From Rhizophagus irregularis (lineage: Eukaryota; Glomeromycota; Glomeromycetes; Glomerales; Glomeraceae): DNA of 64,000 nucleotides. Numbering within the stretch: position 1 is the first letter of the stretch; the number at the start of each line of letters is the position of its first letter. The position numbers and the translations under genes were made by a program. The stretch is from assembly GCF_026210795.1 (NCBI RefSeq), contig NC_089440.1, forward strand, positions 3,720,001 through 3,784,000, given 5' to 3'. This document shows positions 1 to 13,970 of this stretch, one piece after another. The notes beneath the pieces are model-generated. The model was given only the letters and a program-made list of their open reading frames with translations. It was not told the origin of the DNA and made no database searches.

Positions 1-5
1 ATTGA

Positions 6-711
6 TTAATGTTGTTTTATACAAGCAAGATCAACGAGGATTTGCGCAGCCTACAAAAGAAATTTCGTGTTAATACCAGTTATAGCTTACTTTTAAAGAG
101 CTACGAACTCTTAAAAATGTTTCAAACATATAGAAGTATGGTATGTCCTTACCTCCATCATCTGAACCTGCTGGTGTTTAGTCAAGTTGAACTTAAGACA
201 TAGTTCCCAGCTTTCGTGATGTTCCCACAAGTGCTATAAAGTAATAAAAAAATTATTAAAAAACACTTTGTAAAGTAACCTATAAAAGTTCGAAACACGT
301 ACTTTGACTAAACAGTTTCGGTGTTTATACTTTTTACTGCATACGTGACAAGTATATGTTGTTTTCGAAACTGAAGGCGACGGACTGTGTTCTTTTGAAC
401 TGTCGTGACTGTCGTGACTATCGTGACTGTCATGACTGTCATGAGGAGAACCTTGAATATTATCTTCTTGTTTGACAACTAGGAGTTGAGGTTCATGCTG
501 GATTTCTTCGACTGGAATGAATAAAAAAAGAGTAAAGTTGGGTTCACCAGAGTTAATTAGAAAAGAGAAAAAGAAAGGAACGTGAATGAGAAAACCAACC
601 TAAAGATAGCTGAGTAGGGTTCATATTAGCGGGAGAAATATCTTCTGCTCCCACAGAATAATACTGAACAGCCTCGGTATGTTGTACTTGATTAATAGAG
701 TAAGCGTTCAT
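6..711 (-). CDS. Small C2H2 zinc-finger protein (148 aa, 4 exons)
   Basis: I read four exons on the minus strand: 711-600, 511-303, 233-153 and 50-6. All three introns have GT-AG ends and the phases add up to 149 codons including the TAA. The protein has a low-complexity N-terminus with five tandem His-Asp-Ser units, encoded by a 9-bp tandem repeat near 405-445. A single classical zinc finger follows: C92, C95, H108 and H112 (motif CHVC, then HLWEH). The tail after the finger (KHQQVQMMEAAQILVDL) resembles a small group of fungal one-finger proteins in which HxWEH is followed by a KHQQVQ helix. A nuclear DNA-binding role is inferred from the finger only. The gene is complete, ending 5 bases inside the left edge. 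I am confident of the coding model and unsure of the function. Confidence 0.8.
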
Positions 712-3700
712 GTTTGTGGTGTTTTATGAAGGAGCTGTGATTACTGTTGGTTGGTGATTTTTTGAGTTGTTTATATAGATAGATAGATATTATTTATTAT
801 CTAGAAAAAAAAAACGGCAGGAAAAAAAAATATTTTTTTTTGTGCTAAGAGGGTTCACCAAGCGCAGCGAGGTGCAATAAAGTTCTAAAAAGATTAAAGG
901 TGAGAAAGCAAGAGGAAAAGAATAAAGTTTTGATAAAAACTAAAAAGAAAAATATATAAAAAACGAGAACTTTATTAAAGATTATTTTGAAGAAACACGA
1001 TAAAAAATTTTGGATAAAAAAGGCCTTTTATAAAGTTTTTTTTTTTTTGATAAAAAAAATTTTTTGTTTTTGTATGACTAGTCTTTATATGGTATACTTA
1101 TTATATCAAACCAATAGATCATGAATCCTGAGTTGAAGCGATGAATGGAATCAAAATTAATCACGTGATGATTAAAGCAGAAAGTTAGTCTCTATGTGAT
1201 ATGAATGTAAATTACGATATATTTGTTTGTTGTTTAGAAAAGTCGATGATAGCACGATAGCACGGGTCATTTTCATTTTTTTTTTAAAAAAAAAACGTGA
1301 TTAACATATAAGCATATTATATATATAATTATATATGTTGATTATATATATATATATGCTAACAGCGCCAAGTATTGTATTTAATAATAAAAATGATAAT
1401 AATTAATAATTAAAATTACAAATAAAAATAAACTGTATAAAAAATTTGCAGATCCGCAGTTGATTTAATTGCAATTCGTGTAACAGCTTTAACAAGCATT
1501 ATCAGCCCATTTTAACATATCGGTATTGGTTTTTCTGATAACAGAAAATAAATTTTTTTTTTCCCCATCGCAATAAACGATAAAATAACGATAATATATG
1601 CCGCAGTTACAGATGATTTCTTGTCCAATGATTTTTTTTTTCGTATGGGTATTTAAGAAGATCATTCAACATTACATTTTATCAACTCTGCTAATGAGGC
1701 AATATTTGACAAAATTTTTGCAATTTTTTTTTTTTTAATTTTTATTGTCTCATAAAATATACTTATGACTGAATTTCACTTTGTAACACGAATTCATCAG
1801 TTGACCCTCGTTTATCCCCATTAGAATTTCAAATTAATTTTTTTATTCATATTATTCATATATAAATTTAAGAGTTATTTCCCAACTTTAGAATTTCTTT
1901 CCCAAAAAGATTTTTTTTTTTTTTTCAGAAAAAAAAAATTTTTTTTTTTATTATTTGTAATTTCCGCCACATTTCTTAAATTTTTTTTTTTTTCGTAAAA
2001 AAAAAAAAACAATTTCTCCGCTTTTTTTTTTTTTTATTTTTTTCCCTTTTTTATTTTTTTTTATTTGATCATTTTGAAACATTTTTATATCGCGTGACAA
2101 AGAGATTACTTTTGGAATCATTTGGTTCATTTGGTTGATTTATTTTTCCTCTCTTCGTTATAAAGCGCACTAAATTTTGTTGAGAAACATAGTAACAACT
2201 AATCATATTTTAGTTCTATCCGTTATTTATATAAGGAGTCACTCCCGTATTAAACTGTCCTATGTTTCAATAAATACAGTATTAAGTTCCCGTTCCAATC
2301 CAAATAAATTGCAACGTCATCGTCCCTATCCTACATATTCTGCATATGACCGCAGCCTTATCATAAAAAAAAAATTGATCAACAAATTATTTTTATTTTT
2401 AGTTATATATATGCACAAAATTTTCGCATGCCCGAGAAAGATTTTCTTTGAGCATTTAAACACTAGTCGAAATAAGGTTAAAAATAATAAAAATTAGTGA
2501 TAGGCGTAAAAACTATAAAAAAATTTTTTTTTTTCTCGTAATCAACAAAAATTTGTTGATTAGAAAATGATATTTTTTTCAACTTTATCGATCAACTTAA
2601 TGCATCTATCTGGTTTTGTCATAGTTACTCATTTCCCTCGTAAATCCCTTTTACGTCTTCAAACAAATAGAAAATAAGTGGTTTGTGCGTGATTAAATTC
2701 CGAAGAAATTATTGACGAATAAAAAAAAATGAAAAAAAAAAATTTTGGGTCCTACAGTACAATTACTTGTTATTTATATATCAAGTCCAAAAATTTCCTT
2801 TGTTCATTTATTTCCCCCAATAATATTTTTTTTTTCACGAGTGAATACAAATTTAGTAAATTACCATTCGTTCATGTAATATAAATTAAAAAAGGGGTGA
2901 GAATTTTATTAACTAAAATTTCGTCACGCGATTTTTTTCTTCCAATCTTGAGACGCAAAAAGAAATGATGCCTATATTTTTGGTTAAAAAAAAATTTTAT
3001 TATCCATCACATCATATGAAATATATCACTATTTTGGGGTAAAAAAGCCGCTTTAAATTCCCACGCTTTGACAAAGAATTTTTTTCTCATGTGACAAGTG
3101 ATAAAAAAAATGAAGTAAAAAATATTTACTGCGGCAAAAAAACATTTTAATAATTGCTGCGGATCATAATCTTAATATCTAATATCGATAATCTTACATC
3201 TAATATTTTTTATTTATTTTAAAAACAAAAACTGACCCTACTTACCTTACTATGTTATTTTATACATATTATTAAATAAATCATTATTATTATATTTATT
3301 TATTTATCAACATTACGACATATCTTTTAGCAATTAATGTCTTAAATTTGTAAATATGTTTACGATATAATAAAGCTTATAATTTTTAAATTATATTATT
3401 ATTTTCTAAATTAAAAATATTAAAAACAATAAAATTATATATAATTGTTTCTCACCCGTTTTTTTTTTTAATTATGATCTTACTATAAAAAAAGAAAATT
3501 TCAACAAAAAAAAGAAGGTTGATACAAATTCTATCTAAATTATTCAGATTATCTGTTTATATCGAAAATCTTGTAAAAAGAGATTTTAAACCGTTAAAAA
3601 AAAGTTGCGAAAAGTTGCGAAAAGTTGTGAAAAGTTTAAATGTTGAAAAAAAATCGTCCAAAAAATTTTAATGATTTTCAGCTGCTTTTATAATTTTTTA

Positions 3701-3858
3701 CTGATAAGATCGACAGATAATCATCGTTCCCTTGACCAATCATGAACTATCATGATCCCACGGTCCGCAGCAAAAATTTGCCAAATATAGCTTGACCAAC
3801 TTGACAGATCCTTTTGCGTGTTAAAAGTTCAAATAATAATAAAAAAAAAAACGTAAAA
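712..3858. other. AT-rich spacer without a convincing gene
   Basis: This stretch of about 3.1 kb is dominated by long A or T runs (for example around 1030-1060, 1910-2050 and 3455-3470) and AT dinucleotide tracts (1318-1352). A 106-codon open frame at 2177-2497 has no recognisable domain and sits in low-complexity sequence, so I do not call it. The last 50-100 bases probably hold the promoter of the cap-binding protein gene. Confidence 0.7.
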
Positions 3859-6800
3859 ATGGATCATGAAAGAGGAAGTCGTAGAGATAGTAAATATTAA
3901 ACCAACTTCTATTAATTCTTTTTATATTTTTGATCTGGATATTAAAACTGAACAACTTTTATTAATTTTCTTCTAGGTGGCAAAAAGAGATATAGAGGTA
4001 TTTTATTCATTGTATACTTAAATCTCGGTTTCTATTTTAAAATTTTGTAGATACACAACCTATTTATTTACTTTAGACGATGATCGTCGAAGTGGCGGTC
4101 GTGATCGAAGAAATCGAGATCGTGGAAGAAGTAGTTATATTGAAGTTCAGGAACAACAACCTGCAGAAGATAGTCCCGAGAAAAGATTGACAACCCTCCT
4201 TATTATTTTGGGTGACAAGGTAAATTCATAAATTGTTGTAAGTTGAATAAGATATTTTTTTCGAATTTAATTAATTATCATTTATTTATTAGATGACACC
4301 AAAAGAAATAACTACAAATATTGATAAGGTCGCCAGTATTTTAAAAAGTGAATATTCAAAACTTGAGACTCATGTACTGAAGACCATAAAGAATTGGTAT
4401 TTGTTATTTTGGGTCAATTCGTTTTTTTGGTCAAATAATTTAATATTAAAAAATACTTTTTTTATATTCAGTTTCATGGAGTTACCAATGAAGTCATACA
4501 TTTATGGTACTCTTATTGGCCTTGTGAATGTCACGCGATCTGACGTTGGTGTTAAAGTCGTGAAAATGACATCGCAGACTTTGCAACAGTGTTTGAATGA
4601 AGGAAATTGGCGCGGAGCAAAATTATCTGTAAGATATTTAATTATTGTTGTTATCATTTTTTTTTTCTTAACATTTATAACATTATTAATAATATTTGAA
4701 CTTTTATATCATCATTATTAATCGATAAAAGCTTAAATTTTTTGGAGAGTTGACAAATGCTAATGTTATATCACCCAGAACTATGTTGGATGTTTATGAT
4801 GATTTATTAACAGCGCTCGATGAACAAAATCTGAAAATGGTATAATTTTATGATATAAGTTATATAGTAAATTTGATATTAAATAATATATAATAAAGTT
4901 TTTATTTCAAATAGTCTCGAGCGGACACAATTGTGTATATTGTTTTAGCCTCATTACCATACGTAAGTTTAAATAATTTAATATTTAAGTACATAATTCT
5001 TTTTTTATGTTTTATTAAAGTATTTATGATTTAGGTGGCAACAAGGCTTCGAGAAAGGTGTCCAGATGTTTTAGAAAGCATGTTAGCAAAAATTGAACGA
5101 TATTTCTATGCTAGAGAACGAACTATATTGGATATAGATGGTTCAGTTGTTCGAAAATCCATCCAACCTTACGTTGGACCCAATGTGCCATATGAACAAC
5201 AAGATGTAAGAGTTTTTCCACTTTAATGAATTCTTTAAAATTGGAGTTATCTGAGCGGATATCTATCTATATATAGATATTTTTTTTATTTCCGGCGCGT
5301 TTGATTGAATTTGGATTTGTTTTTTTATTATGCGTTTTGATTATGTGTGCACTATATAATGAAAAAAGGATTTTTCTTCTTCTGCTATTCAATGATATTA
5401 AGTATTAAAACAATTATTTTTTTTTATTCTTCCAAGATGTTAGAACTCTTATGGACCCAAATCCAAAATTTAAAAAGTAATGATTGGGTGGTAAGATAAC
5501 TTCTTTTTATTTGGTTGATACAAGACTTTTTATTTTTGTTCTTTATTTCAACATTAAAATAAATTATTATATTTTATTAGTGCCCAAACCTTTTGAAACC
5601 TTGGTCGGAATATGATGGTGTACTGATAACTGCAGACCAAGTCCGTTATTTCTTCAAAAATTTTTCACTTGACATTAAAAGCTTTAATAATTTAACATAT
5701 ACTTTTTTAAAAAAAATAGCATGAAGTTGAAAAGTTCGTTGTACCTCAAGAGTTTGGCGGAATGAATAATTCTTTGCCAACCACGTCGTTCCGAATTTTC
5801 GTTGGCTTGGATGATGAGGTTTGTTTATATTTATATTTCGTAGCAAGTTAATTATGATGGTAGTACGTAATTTATAAATTTCTTCTAATTTAATATCTGT
5901 TGTTTTTTTTTAACAACAAAAAAAAGTCAATAAAAGAACATGATGTCTCTGATATATCATATTTTATTATCAATGATGTTGTTGATGATATTCTCGATAT
6001 TATGGAAGTAAATCGTAAGGATTGCGCGAAATATCTAAAAGATCTTCCATACTGTTTTGCACCAGACACTTTTATTGGCAAAGATACAACTGTTTCAGCA
6101 GCAAAAACCGATGTTAAGGTTGAATCGGAAACAAAAATGGAAACTGAAGAGGATTCATTTCCTAATAATTGGACTAATGACAACCCACCCTCAGTAGATA
6201 CAACTAATACAAATCAAAATATTACTGCAAATTTTCAACTTGAACAGATTATTGTTGAGGTAAGTACAGTTCTCAACATATAGTCATTCAATTCAAGAGA
6301 AGGATACTATGATAAATAATTTTTTATAACGTAGTCCACGTTCAAGAATATCTTCCAATTGCCACAGCCAAAATATAAATACATATTTTATCATTCACTC
6401 CTAACCGAAGTTTGCAAGATGATGCATGAAACATTTCCGCCTGTGATATCCTTTATTAACAAATGATTCCATATAATTATTTGCAGAAAATTTATTTTAT
6501 TATAATTCCTTGACTTTAGATTATTTATTTTTTGGCGAATTTTTTACCTCGGTAAGGCCATAGGAATTCTATTTGATCGTGTCGATATTATGGATGTAGA
6601 GTGCTGTTATAGATTCTGGAATTGGTTTAGCCATCATCTAAGTAATTTCAGTTTTATATGGAATTGGAAAGATTGGTAAGCCTAAAGTTAATTTTATATT
6701 ATTATAAAAAAAAAAAATATTTACCTGAACCTTTTTTCCATCATGTCAGGGAGAGTTCTTTACAATTTGATCCTTTACATCCAAAAGTATGTTTCTTACG

Positions 6801-8282
6801 AGAAACATTCCAAAAGATGGTACGCTACAGTTATTATGAAAGAATCAAATCTACTATTCCGGACGAATTTTCGTCCATTTTTCCGATAGAACCATCCACT
6901 AGTTTTAAATATGAAGATTCTAGTAATATTAAATTCTTAATCTTTGCCTTAAATTTATGCCAATTAGACCAAGTTTTAATAGAGTATCTTTGATATTGTT
7001 TTTTTTAATAGCTCATCCCTTACACGATTTGGCTGAGACTTTATTAGGAAAAATTCGAAAAAGAGCCTCCAATGAAGATGTACAAGCATATTTTAAAGAG
7101 ATAGTTACAGCTTTACCTCCAAAAGAACAAGATCAAACTATACGTGATATTTTTGTTCAATGTGTGCTCATGCAAGGGTGTAAGAGTTTTAGTCACGTGC
7201 TTAATGTTATTGAAAGGTACGATATTATATTTATTAAAATGAAATACACGAATCATGTTATTAAATACAAAATGAATTTTTGAATTAGGTATCTACCAAT
7301 TCTTCAATCTTTAAATGAGTCTCCTGAAGACAAATTACATACGGTTAAAATTGTCGCGGAATTTTGGAAAAGAAACACTCAGGTATGAGTTTTATTCGTT
7401 AATTTATTAATTAAGAATAACTAATTTATTTAGTGTTCTTTTTTAGTTCTTGGGTATTCTTCTTGATAAGTTATTAAATTATCGAGTTATTGACGCCAGT
7501 TCTATAATAACATGGTTATTCACGAAAGAGATGGAAACAGAAGTTTCCAAGTGAGTTATAATTAGATAAAATAATTATTAATGAAATATATATTTTTTTT
7601 CTAACCATTTTATAACTTTCTAGATCATATATGTGGGAAATTATGAAGAACACTATAAATAAAGTTATATCAAGAGTCAAGCAGGTTCAATATAAACTTG
7701 ATACCTTGATAAATCCACGCACCGACATCATTGACATAACAAGCGATGGTACTCATTAATTCAAATTATTTATTGATACTTTTTTTTTTGTTATTATATA
7801 ATTCATAAAGTATGTTCTTTATTTTTTTACAGTGGATAAAAAAGTTAACTCTGAAGAATTACGTAGTCTTGAAAATACGTTGAGCAATGTCACTAGAGAA
7901 CAGAAGGAAGTTTTGTTAGCCCTGGTTAATTTATTTGTTGGGATGCTTGATGAAAGGCTAAAAGAATATATCGAACAAGATATTCAAGATCCTATGTCAC
8001 AATATTGGTTCTGGTGGGCATATGGATTTTTCAAGGAAATTGGACGATGTGTAAGTTAATTTTTTCCTCATTATTATTCTTTTTTAATAATAATAAATAT
8101 ATTAATATTTTACTTTGTGAAAAAAGTATCAACCTCAAATGTCAACATTTATGGTAACATTGGAAACCGTTATTATTGATCCATTGGATACTAAAACTAA
8201 TCCAATTATCGCAAACGTAATTGAGATGATTAAAGCGTTTGGGCGTATGAAGGAAGCTTCTGTCGTTGAAGATTTATCATAA
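3859..8282 (+). CDS. NCBP1: Nuclear cap-binding protein subunit 1 (CBP80, MIF4G-type)
   Basis: About twenty short exons encode the large subunit of the nuclear cap-binding complex, which with CBP20 binds the 5' cap of pol II transcripts and promotes splicing, export and decay. The first exons (3859-3889, 3977-3997, 4077-4219) give a basic RS/RD-rich N-terminus (SGKKRYRDDDRR). The MIF4G-like helical region follows (4293-4396, 4472-4628, 4732-4839, 4915-4962, 5035-5205), including RLRERCPDVLESML and KSIQPYVGPNVPYEQQD, which I recognise from the CBP80 family. Later exons hold IVAEFWKRNTQ, ITWLFTKEM and the C-terminal helices (7833-8052, 8128-8282). The stop is the TAA at 8280-8282. Exon boundaries between 6260 and 6660 are the least certain. 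The 3' end faces the AlkB-like gene convergently. Confidence 0.9.
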
Positions 8283-8649
8283 ATTAAAATTTTATCATTT
8301 TTCGAAGGTAGGTTAAAGATTGTGTATTTGTCTTTTAAATACAATTTCTTAAATCAAAATCAACTAGAAATTACTATCAATTTATATTTAAAATAAATGT
8401 AATATTTACAACTTTTTTTTATTATATATCAATCCAGCTATTTTGCTACACTTCTATATCTTGTAAATATTCAAAAAAGAATGATTCTTTTCAGTATGAG
8501 TGAAATTCATAATTACATACTGCAAGTTCGTTCACATAAATTATTGCAAATTTTAACTGCAGATTTTTTTTCTACTAATAAAAACTGGTTTGCATCTCAA
8601 AAATAATAAATAATAAATAATAAATAAAGCTTTCAAATTTAATTGCAAC
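8283..8649. other. Convergent 3' intergenic region
   Basis: The region lies between the stop codons of the cap-binding protein gene (+) and the AlkB-like gene (-). It is AT-rich, with a short AAT-type tandem (TAATAAATAATAAATAA, near 8605-8625). It probably contains both polyadenylation regions. No gene is visible. Confidence 0.6.
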
Positions 8650-9670
8650 TTAGTGTCCACGTTTTTTAACCTCGAAAGAAAATGAGTTTGAATCATCTTT
8701 ATTTAATAATAATTGATCCTGTTTCATTTTTCTTAAAGTCACAGATACTCTAATGTTTCGAACGATTTTTTCATCCCCGACCTCATCAATCTCATTCTCT
8801 TCTATTCCATGAGTCCAATTATATCTAGATGATCCACTGAGAGCAAGAACGGATCCTGGTCTAAGAATTACTGGTATCGTTTCACCAGTATTTTGAATAT
8901 CCTTAAATTTGTTATAATAATTAGTGTTATCACCATCCTGTTCAATGTCAGATATGTCAGATAAGGGTTTGAATTGCATTACGCATGATGATAATAATGA
9001 TATGACTACAATCCCATCTTCAAATCTGATAAAAAGAAAGTAACATTAAATTCATATTATTTACATAATTAAAATCAGCTTTAAGCTTTACCTTGGCAAA
9101 TCCACATGACTTGTAATACCTTCTCCAGGTTTATATAAATTGATGATTGACTGTATTATATAATAAGAAAATTAATTAGTAGAAATGGAATTTTTTTCAC
9201 CGAATCTATGAAATATTTTAACGATTTAGTTTCTTTATTCTATAATTCTTTCACAAGATTAGTTAAACACACGCCTGATCAAATAAAGGTTTCCTATTCT
9301 GAATTCCATCAGGAAAAAGTCCAGGTGTATGAGAAATAATTTCAACAGCATTAAGAAGGAATGATGGTAATGTGCCAAAACACATTGCCTGATTTGATTC
9401 CGGATTATCAAAATAATTAGCTTCTATAATACCATTAATTAATTCATTTTGTTGTTCGTGAGTTAAAAGGTTTTCATAAAGAATTAATCCAGATATCGAT
9501 GGAAAGGTTATGGAAGATATATCAATCGGTTCATTTCCATTAAATGAACTTGGTGATACCTTATGATCAAAAACTTCAAGTTCATCAGAAGAATTATTTT
9601 CTTCTGTTGATTCATATTCATTACTATCTGAAAAACCAAAAAGTTCCTCGATTGAAGGATCTTTGTACAT
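8650..9670 (-). CDS. AlkB-like Fe(II)/2-oxoglutarate dioxygenase (278 aa, 3 exons)
   Basis: The exons 9670-9269, 9150-9092 and 9025-8650 join in frame to 279 codons. The core carries the double-stranded beta-helix signature of AlkB-type oxygenases. The iron ligands are H149 and D151 (in GITSHVDLPRFEDGIVV) and a distal His at about 226 (YNWTHGI). The 2-oxoglutarate-binding Arg follows near residue 245 (IRVSVTLR). The first ~70 residues are acidic and serine-rich (ESTEENNSSDELEVF) and look disordered. The family removes alkyl groups from nucleic acids or proteins by oxidation; the sequence does not tell me whether DNA, RNA or protein is the substrate. The donor of intron 1 (GTTTAA) was picked because it keeps the NLYKPGEG strand in frame. 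Confidence 0.85.
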
Positions 9671-10748
9671 AGTTATACTATATAAAAATAAAACTTTATT
9701 TTTAAAATAATTGTCTACTTTTAAAAAATTTAATACTTTTAAAAAATTTAATTAAAGTAACATATATTCATAAAAGAAAAATATTCATAAAAGAAAATTT
9801 TATTTTTATAACCACAAAGTATAGAATTTAAAGTAGAAGTGATTGAGTGGTTCGATTTTTTAATTACTGGTCAATAAATCTTTAGTGTCAATAAATCACG
9901 TGAATTGCGAAATTAGGCACCTAACACTTTAAACTTTTACGCAATATCTGATATTAAAGGACAAATATTTTACTCGAATTACAAAATCAAATTTGTTAAT
10001 TATATTAGTATTAATAGTTAGATACATCTACTGAAACCTTAAAGGCACGTCTAAAAACATATTATAAAGATATTTATGAACTAATAAATTCAATAAAATT
10101 TAATCCATATATATATACTCGGACAAAAACAATAGGAACTCTTTTCTACTGTTAATAAAATGATTGAAAAATTTGACCAACATTATCGAATACCAGGCCG
10201 TCGTAATATCGAATCTTAAATTGTGAAATAATTTCAAATTCAGCAACTTCGATCTTCACTAACGACTAAACAATTCATGCTTTTTAGGTATCATGATTAA
10301 ATTTGTTAATTAAATATAATCTTATCACAAAAGCTTTAGCATAATTAGTTTGCAAAATACTATTGAACTAGTTGAACTAGTTGCAGATTTAAAAAGTTGC
10401 ATCTTGCAAATTAACAATTTTATTCCAAAATTTATTTTAAACCTATTAAACCAATATTATTGTAATGCTATACAAAATTAAAATTACTACTAATAATAGT
10501 AATTTCAATACATTTATTTTTACATTTATACTTCATATTATTAATTTTTTTTATTTATATATTAATATTTTTCTTGAAATAAAATAATCAAAAATACAAG
10601 TAAAATTAGATGTTTTCTATAGACGCATTTTATGATTTATTATCATAAGTTTGGTTCATCTGTTTTTAAAAATAAAAAAAAAAGAATGAAATTACAAGTT
10701 GTTTATGGTCAAAATAATATCTAATATGCATTCCGCTAAAAAAATCTA
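9671..10748. other. Intergenic spacer
   Basis: About 1.1 kb separates the start of the AlkB-like gene from the 3' end of NDC1. It is AT-rich and has a short direct repeat of TTTTAAAAAATTTAAT-type sequence near 9718-9750, just upstream of the AlkB-like start. I see no coding remnant, tRNA or clear repeat element. Confidence 0.6.
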
Positions 10749-13362
10749 CTAAAGTCCTTCATTGAGCAGTTTATTTAATCTATCATAATGTATACTTGAT
10801 AACTTCACGTAATCCATATGTGGATAAAACGCTTTTGTCAAGTCAAATAAAGCATCTTTCAATACTGTATAATTATTAATCAATAAAAAAAAAATTAATA
10901 TCTACAAAATTTAATGATATTTTAATTTAAAAAGAAATTTACCATTTATAACAATTAACGGATCTGACAAAACACTAGAATATGTAAATGTAAAAGGATC
11001 TCCAACATCCCACTCATCCAATGGCGGTTCTTTAGAATATTGATCAAGAGACATTAAACAATCTAATATTGATTCAAAGACATTAGCAATATCACACTGC
11101 ACAATTCCATGTTTATCCTCATTCAATGATTTAACTGTTAAAGCCGTTAATGCTTTAAAATATAATCCGATAAATTAATAAATAATATTTATATTAAATA
11201 CTAAAAGATTTATTGAAAATTAAATACCTTGTATAGCATATATTGTAATATATAAATCTTTAAAAACATTCTTTGTTCTTCTCTCAATTGATCTCTTAAG
11301 TAAAGGGACGGCAGAATAATAATAAATTTTTCTCATAAAGTATGGGCGATTACCCGTCACTGGATGAAACCATTCCAATAACTTCATTCCCCAATAATCA
11401 TGATCTTTAGTCATTGTTTCGGCCGTCATCTTGACTTCAAGATCTTTGTAGCCAACTATTTTTCGTTCCTTTTCTTTCAATGCATTTTTTTCCATATTTC
11501 TAAACTTTTCATACTTTTTTTTTAACAATAATTTCCTTGCTTGTTGTTTTTTAATTTCATTTTGTGCAGAACTTGCAAGCCCTAAGATCAAATCCATACA
11601 TGAACGAGATATTTCTGTCCATGCAGAAGTGGGATTATTATGCTTAACACAATTGAACGCACGTTTACGATTGAAATCTGCATATATAGCACTACGTCTA
11701 TGCTGATCAAATTTTGCAATGTGCCACAATTCCAAAAATGCCAATTGCTAGAAAGGAGATAATTTAAGATAGAACATTAGAATTTAATTGAAATATATAT
11801 ATATATATATATATTGAGTAATATAAACCTGATAATAGGGTTGTTGATATGAATGCAGTCCATCTACAAGAATTGCATGAGGATCCATATATACACTAAT
11901 TGTAAAATGTATCTAATATCAAAGAAGAGATATAATATAATAAAAGTTATCTTTAGTCCTATTTTTCAATTATTAATAATTTGATTACAATTATGCTAAA
12001 CCAATCAATTCACATGATATAGATACTAACCCGTGTAAAAAAATGTTCGATCAAAAAATCTATTACAGACCAACACATTACGGTAAAAATCGCACTGACA
12101 ACTGTTCTATTGAATAGCTGCACATCAAACCAAGAAGCACGCATCCAATAATAGACTGAAGTGTTACTTTAAAACATTTGAAGAGATAAGTAAAAATAGA
12201 ACACGTGTGAAAAAGAACTTAATCTATGTTGCATCTTTTGAAACTTACTGTAAAAAGATAAGGTTAGGTAGCCATTCATAGATGGTGTTCCATATAAAAA
12301 GTTTAATAAACCACAATATCATCGAGAAATATAATGCTGTCGTGAGAGTACTCCATACAAAAATATTGAATTGGTGGTTCCAAATTATCAAAAGTTCTTT
12401 TAATAAAGAAAATGGATATCTTGGCTATGAAAAAAAGAACTGATTTTAACAGATTACATTTTGAACGCAAATTAATGTTCTTTTTTATTTTAAATTACCT
12501 TTGCCATATTAAATGTTAACATATATCTTTTACGTAACAAAAAATCACATCCATACCAAATCCCAAGAATTGCAGTATGGAATAGCGCGATTAAGTAATG
12601 TTCATTAATCATTGGAAGAAGACCTTTACAATTGTCTTTACGATGACTTGGACACCAAAAACTACTTAATAGATCAAGTTAATATTTTCGTTCTTAATAT
12701 TAAACAAAGTTGATTATGTGATCTTACTCTTCAGTTCCAGGGTATAAAAACATTGTTCTTGTTCGCCTATAACTTACTCCAATGAGATCAAAATAAGTCC
12801 ATCCTATGATGATTGAGGAAATTGTATATATTAAAGGAGTGATGTAAGTGCGCTTCTTATACATTAAAGTATGCAATTCATCTAACAAACATGCCGGTGT
12901 GTTTCTACGAACTATAAACATCAGGTTAATCATTAATATGTCATCTTACTACTTGCTAATAATATAGTAATTAAGTAACTTAAGAACCTGACTCTTGAAT
13001 AAGTACTTTTCGAAGAGCTATTATTGGCAAAAGACCAATAACGTAAACTTTCAAAAAAGCAATAATAGTATCTAAAAAAAAGGTCATATAGAATTCGGAA
13101 TATTCCATACAATAATTTTCTGGATACGGTTGTTCAAGACGCGTTAGTTAATACCTTTTTTTTAACAAAAAAAAATAAAATAAAATAAAATTTACAAACC
13201 TCTGCCCTGAAACAAATATATTATGAAGCGAAAAAAAGAAATAATCGCGTAAACACACCCAGCAGACACGCTTAAAAACATGTTTCGTGTTTTTCCCAAC
13301 TCAGTAGAGCCACATGCAAGGCCATATGTTGACAGTTGCGTTTGAGCATCATTAGTACTCAT
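10749..13362 (-). CDS. NDC1: Nucleoporin NDC1 (pore membrane protein)
   Basis: This multi-exon minus-strand gene encodes a membrane protein of the nuclear pore and, in yeasts, the spindle pole body. The N-terminal half has six likely transmembrane segments, spread over exons near 13330-13200, 13125-12990, 12933-12730, 12660-12500, 12420-12250 and 12150-12030 (for example YITPLIYTISSIIIGWTYF and LIALFHTAILGIWYG). The C-terminal soluble half (11744-11230, 11145-10930, 10865-10749) has AFLELWHIAKFDQHRR, a basic coiled stretch, and IYAIQ...LNEDKHGIVQ...VFESILDCL. That last part matches the conserved NDC1 tail pattern, in which a W/Y-A-x-EGL helix is followed by a helix ending in LLTLQ. The stop is TAG at 10751-10749. 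The start at 13362 is the first Met after an in-frame stop and could be wrong if another 5' exon exists. Confidence 0.78.
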
Positions 13363-13924
13363 TGCAAACAAACTTGCTCCAAATTCCCTTAGACACGCTC
13401 AATTTAGACGTATAAATGCAAGATAATAAAACTGACCGAATAAATATTATTTACAAATGAAATTTTTATCATTCCCTTTCACAAAACGTATCCAAAATTC
13501 GAAAGGAACAAAAAAGCAAAACGAAAAAGTCCTTAATCAAACAAAGGAATGAACTCTCAAAAAATGGAAATGATTAACTACGGTACCCCAATGAAATATA
13601 AAAAAACGAGCCGAATGTTGAGGAAAGTTAATTGAACATTTAAATTTATACTAGACATGCATGGCGCAGACTAATGCAGGTAATTTTCACTGAATCACAT
13701 GACACAACAAATTGATTTGTTAATTGTTAGTTTATTGAGTTTTTATGTTTTTATATTATACATCTACATAGGTTTGTACATACTGATTATACTGATTATT
13801 GATTGAACAAGGTTGAGACTTTTGAGAATTGAGGGAAAAACGGCTTATAGTTCTTAGTATTATAAATAAATGTGTATAATGAATAAATAATTTCTTTAAA
13901 TGAACCTGATTCTTTATGATTTGA

Positions 13925-13955
<31 letters not shown>

Positions 13956-13970
13956 TTTTTTTTTTTTTCT
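13363..13970. other. Intergenic spacer with an (ATT)n tract
   Basis: This lies between the NDC1 start and the PHO81-like 3' end. An ATT trinucleotide microsatellite followed by a long T run occupies about 13929-13968, directly beside the PHO81-like stop codon and probably inside its 3' UTR. Nothing coding is seen. Confidence 0.6.

Noticed and set aside
9-203. 64-codon plus-strand open frame at the left edge
   Set aside because: It overlaps exons 3-4 of the C2H2 gene on the other strand, which is supported by motifs and splice phases.
2177-2497. 106-codon open frame on the plus strand
   Set aside because: It lies in low-complexity AT-rich sequence, has no recognisable motif, and no flanking splice sites extend it.
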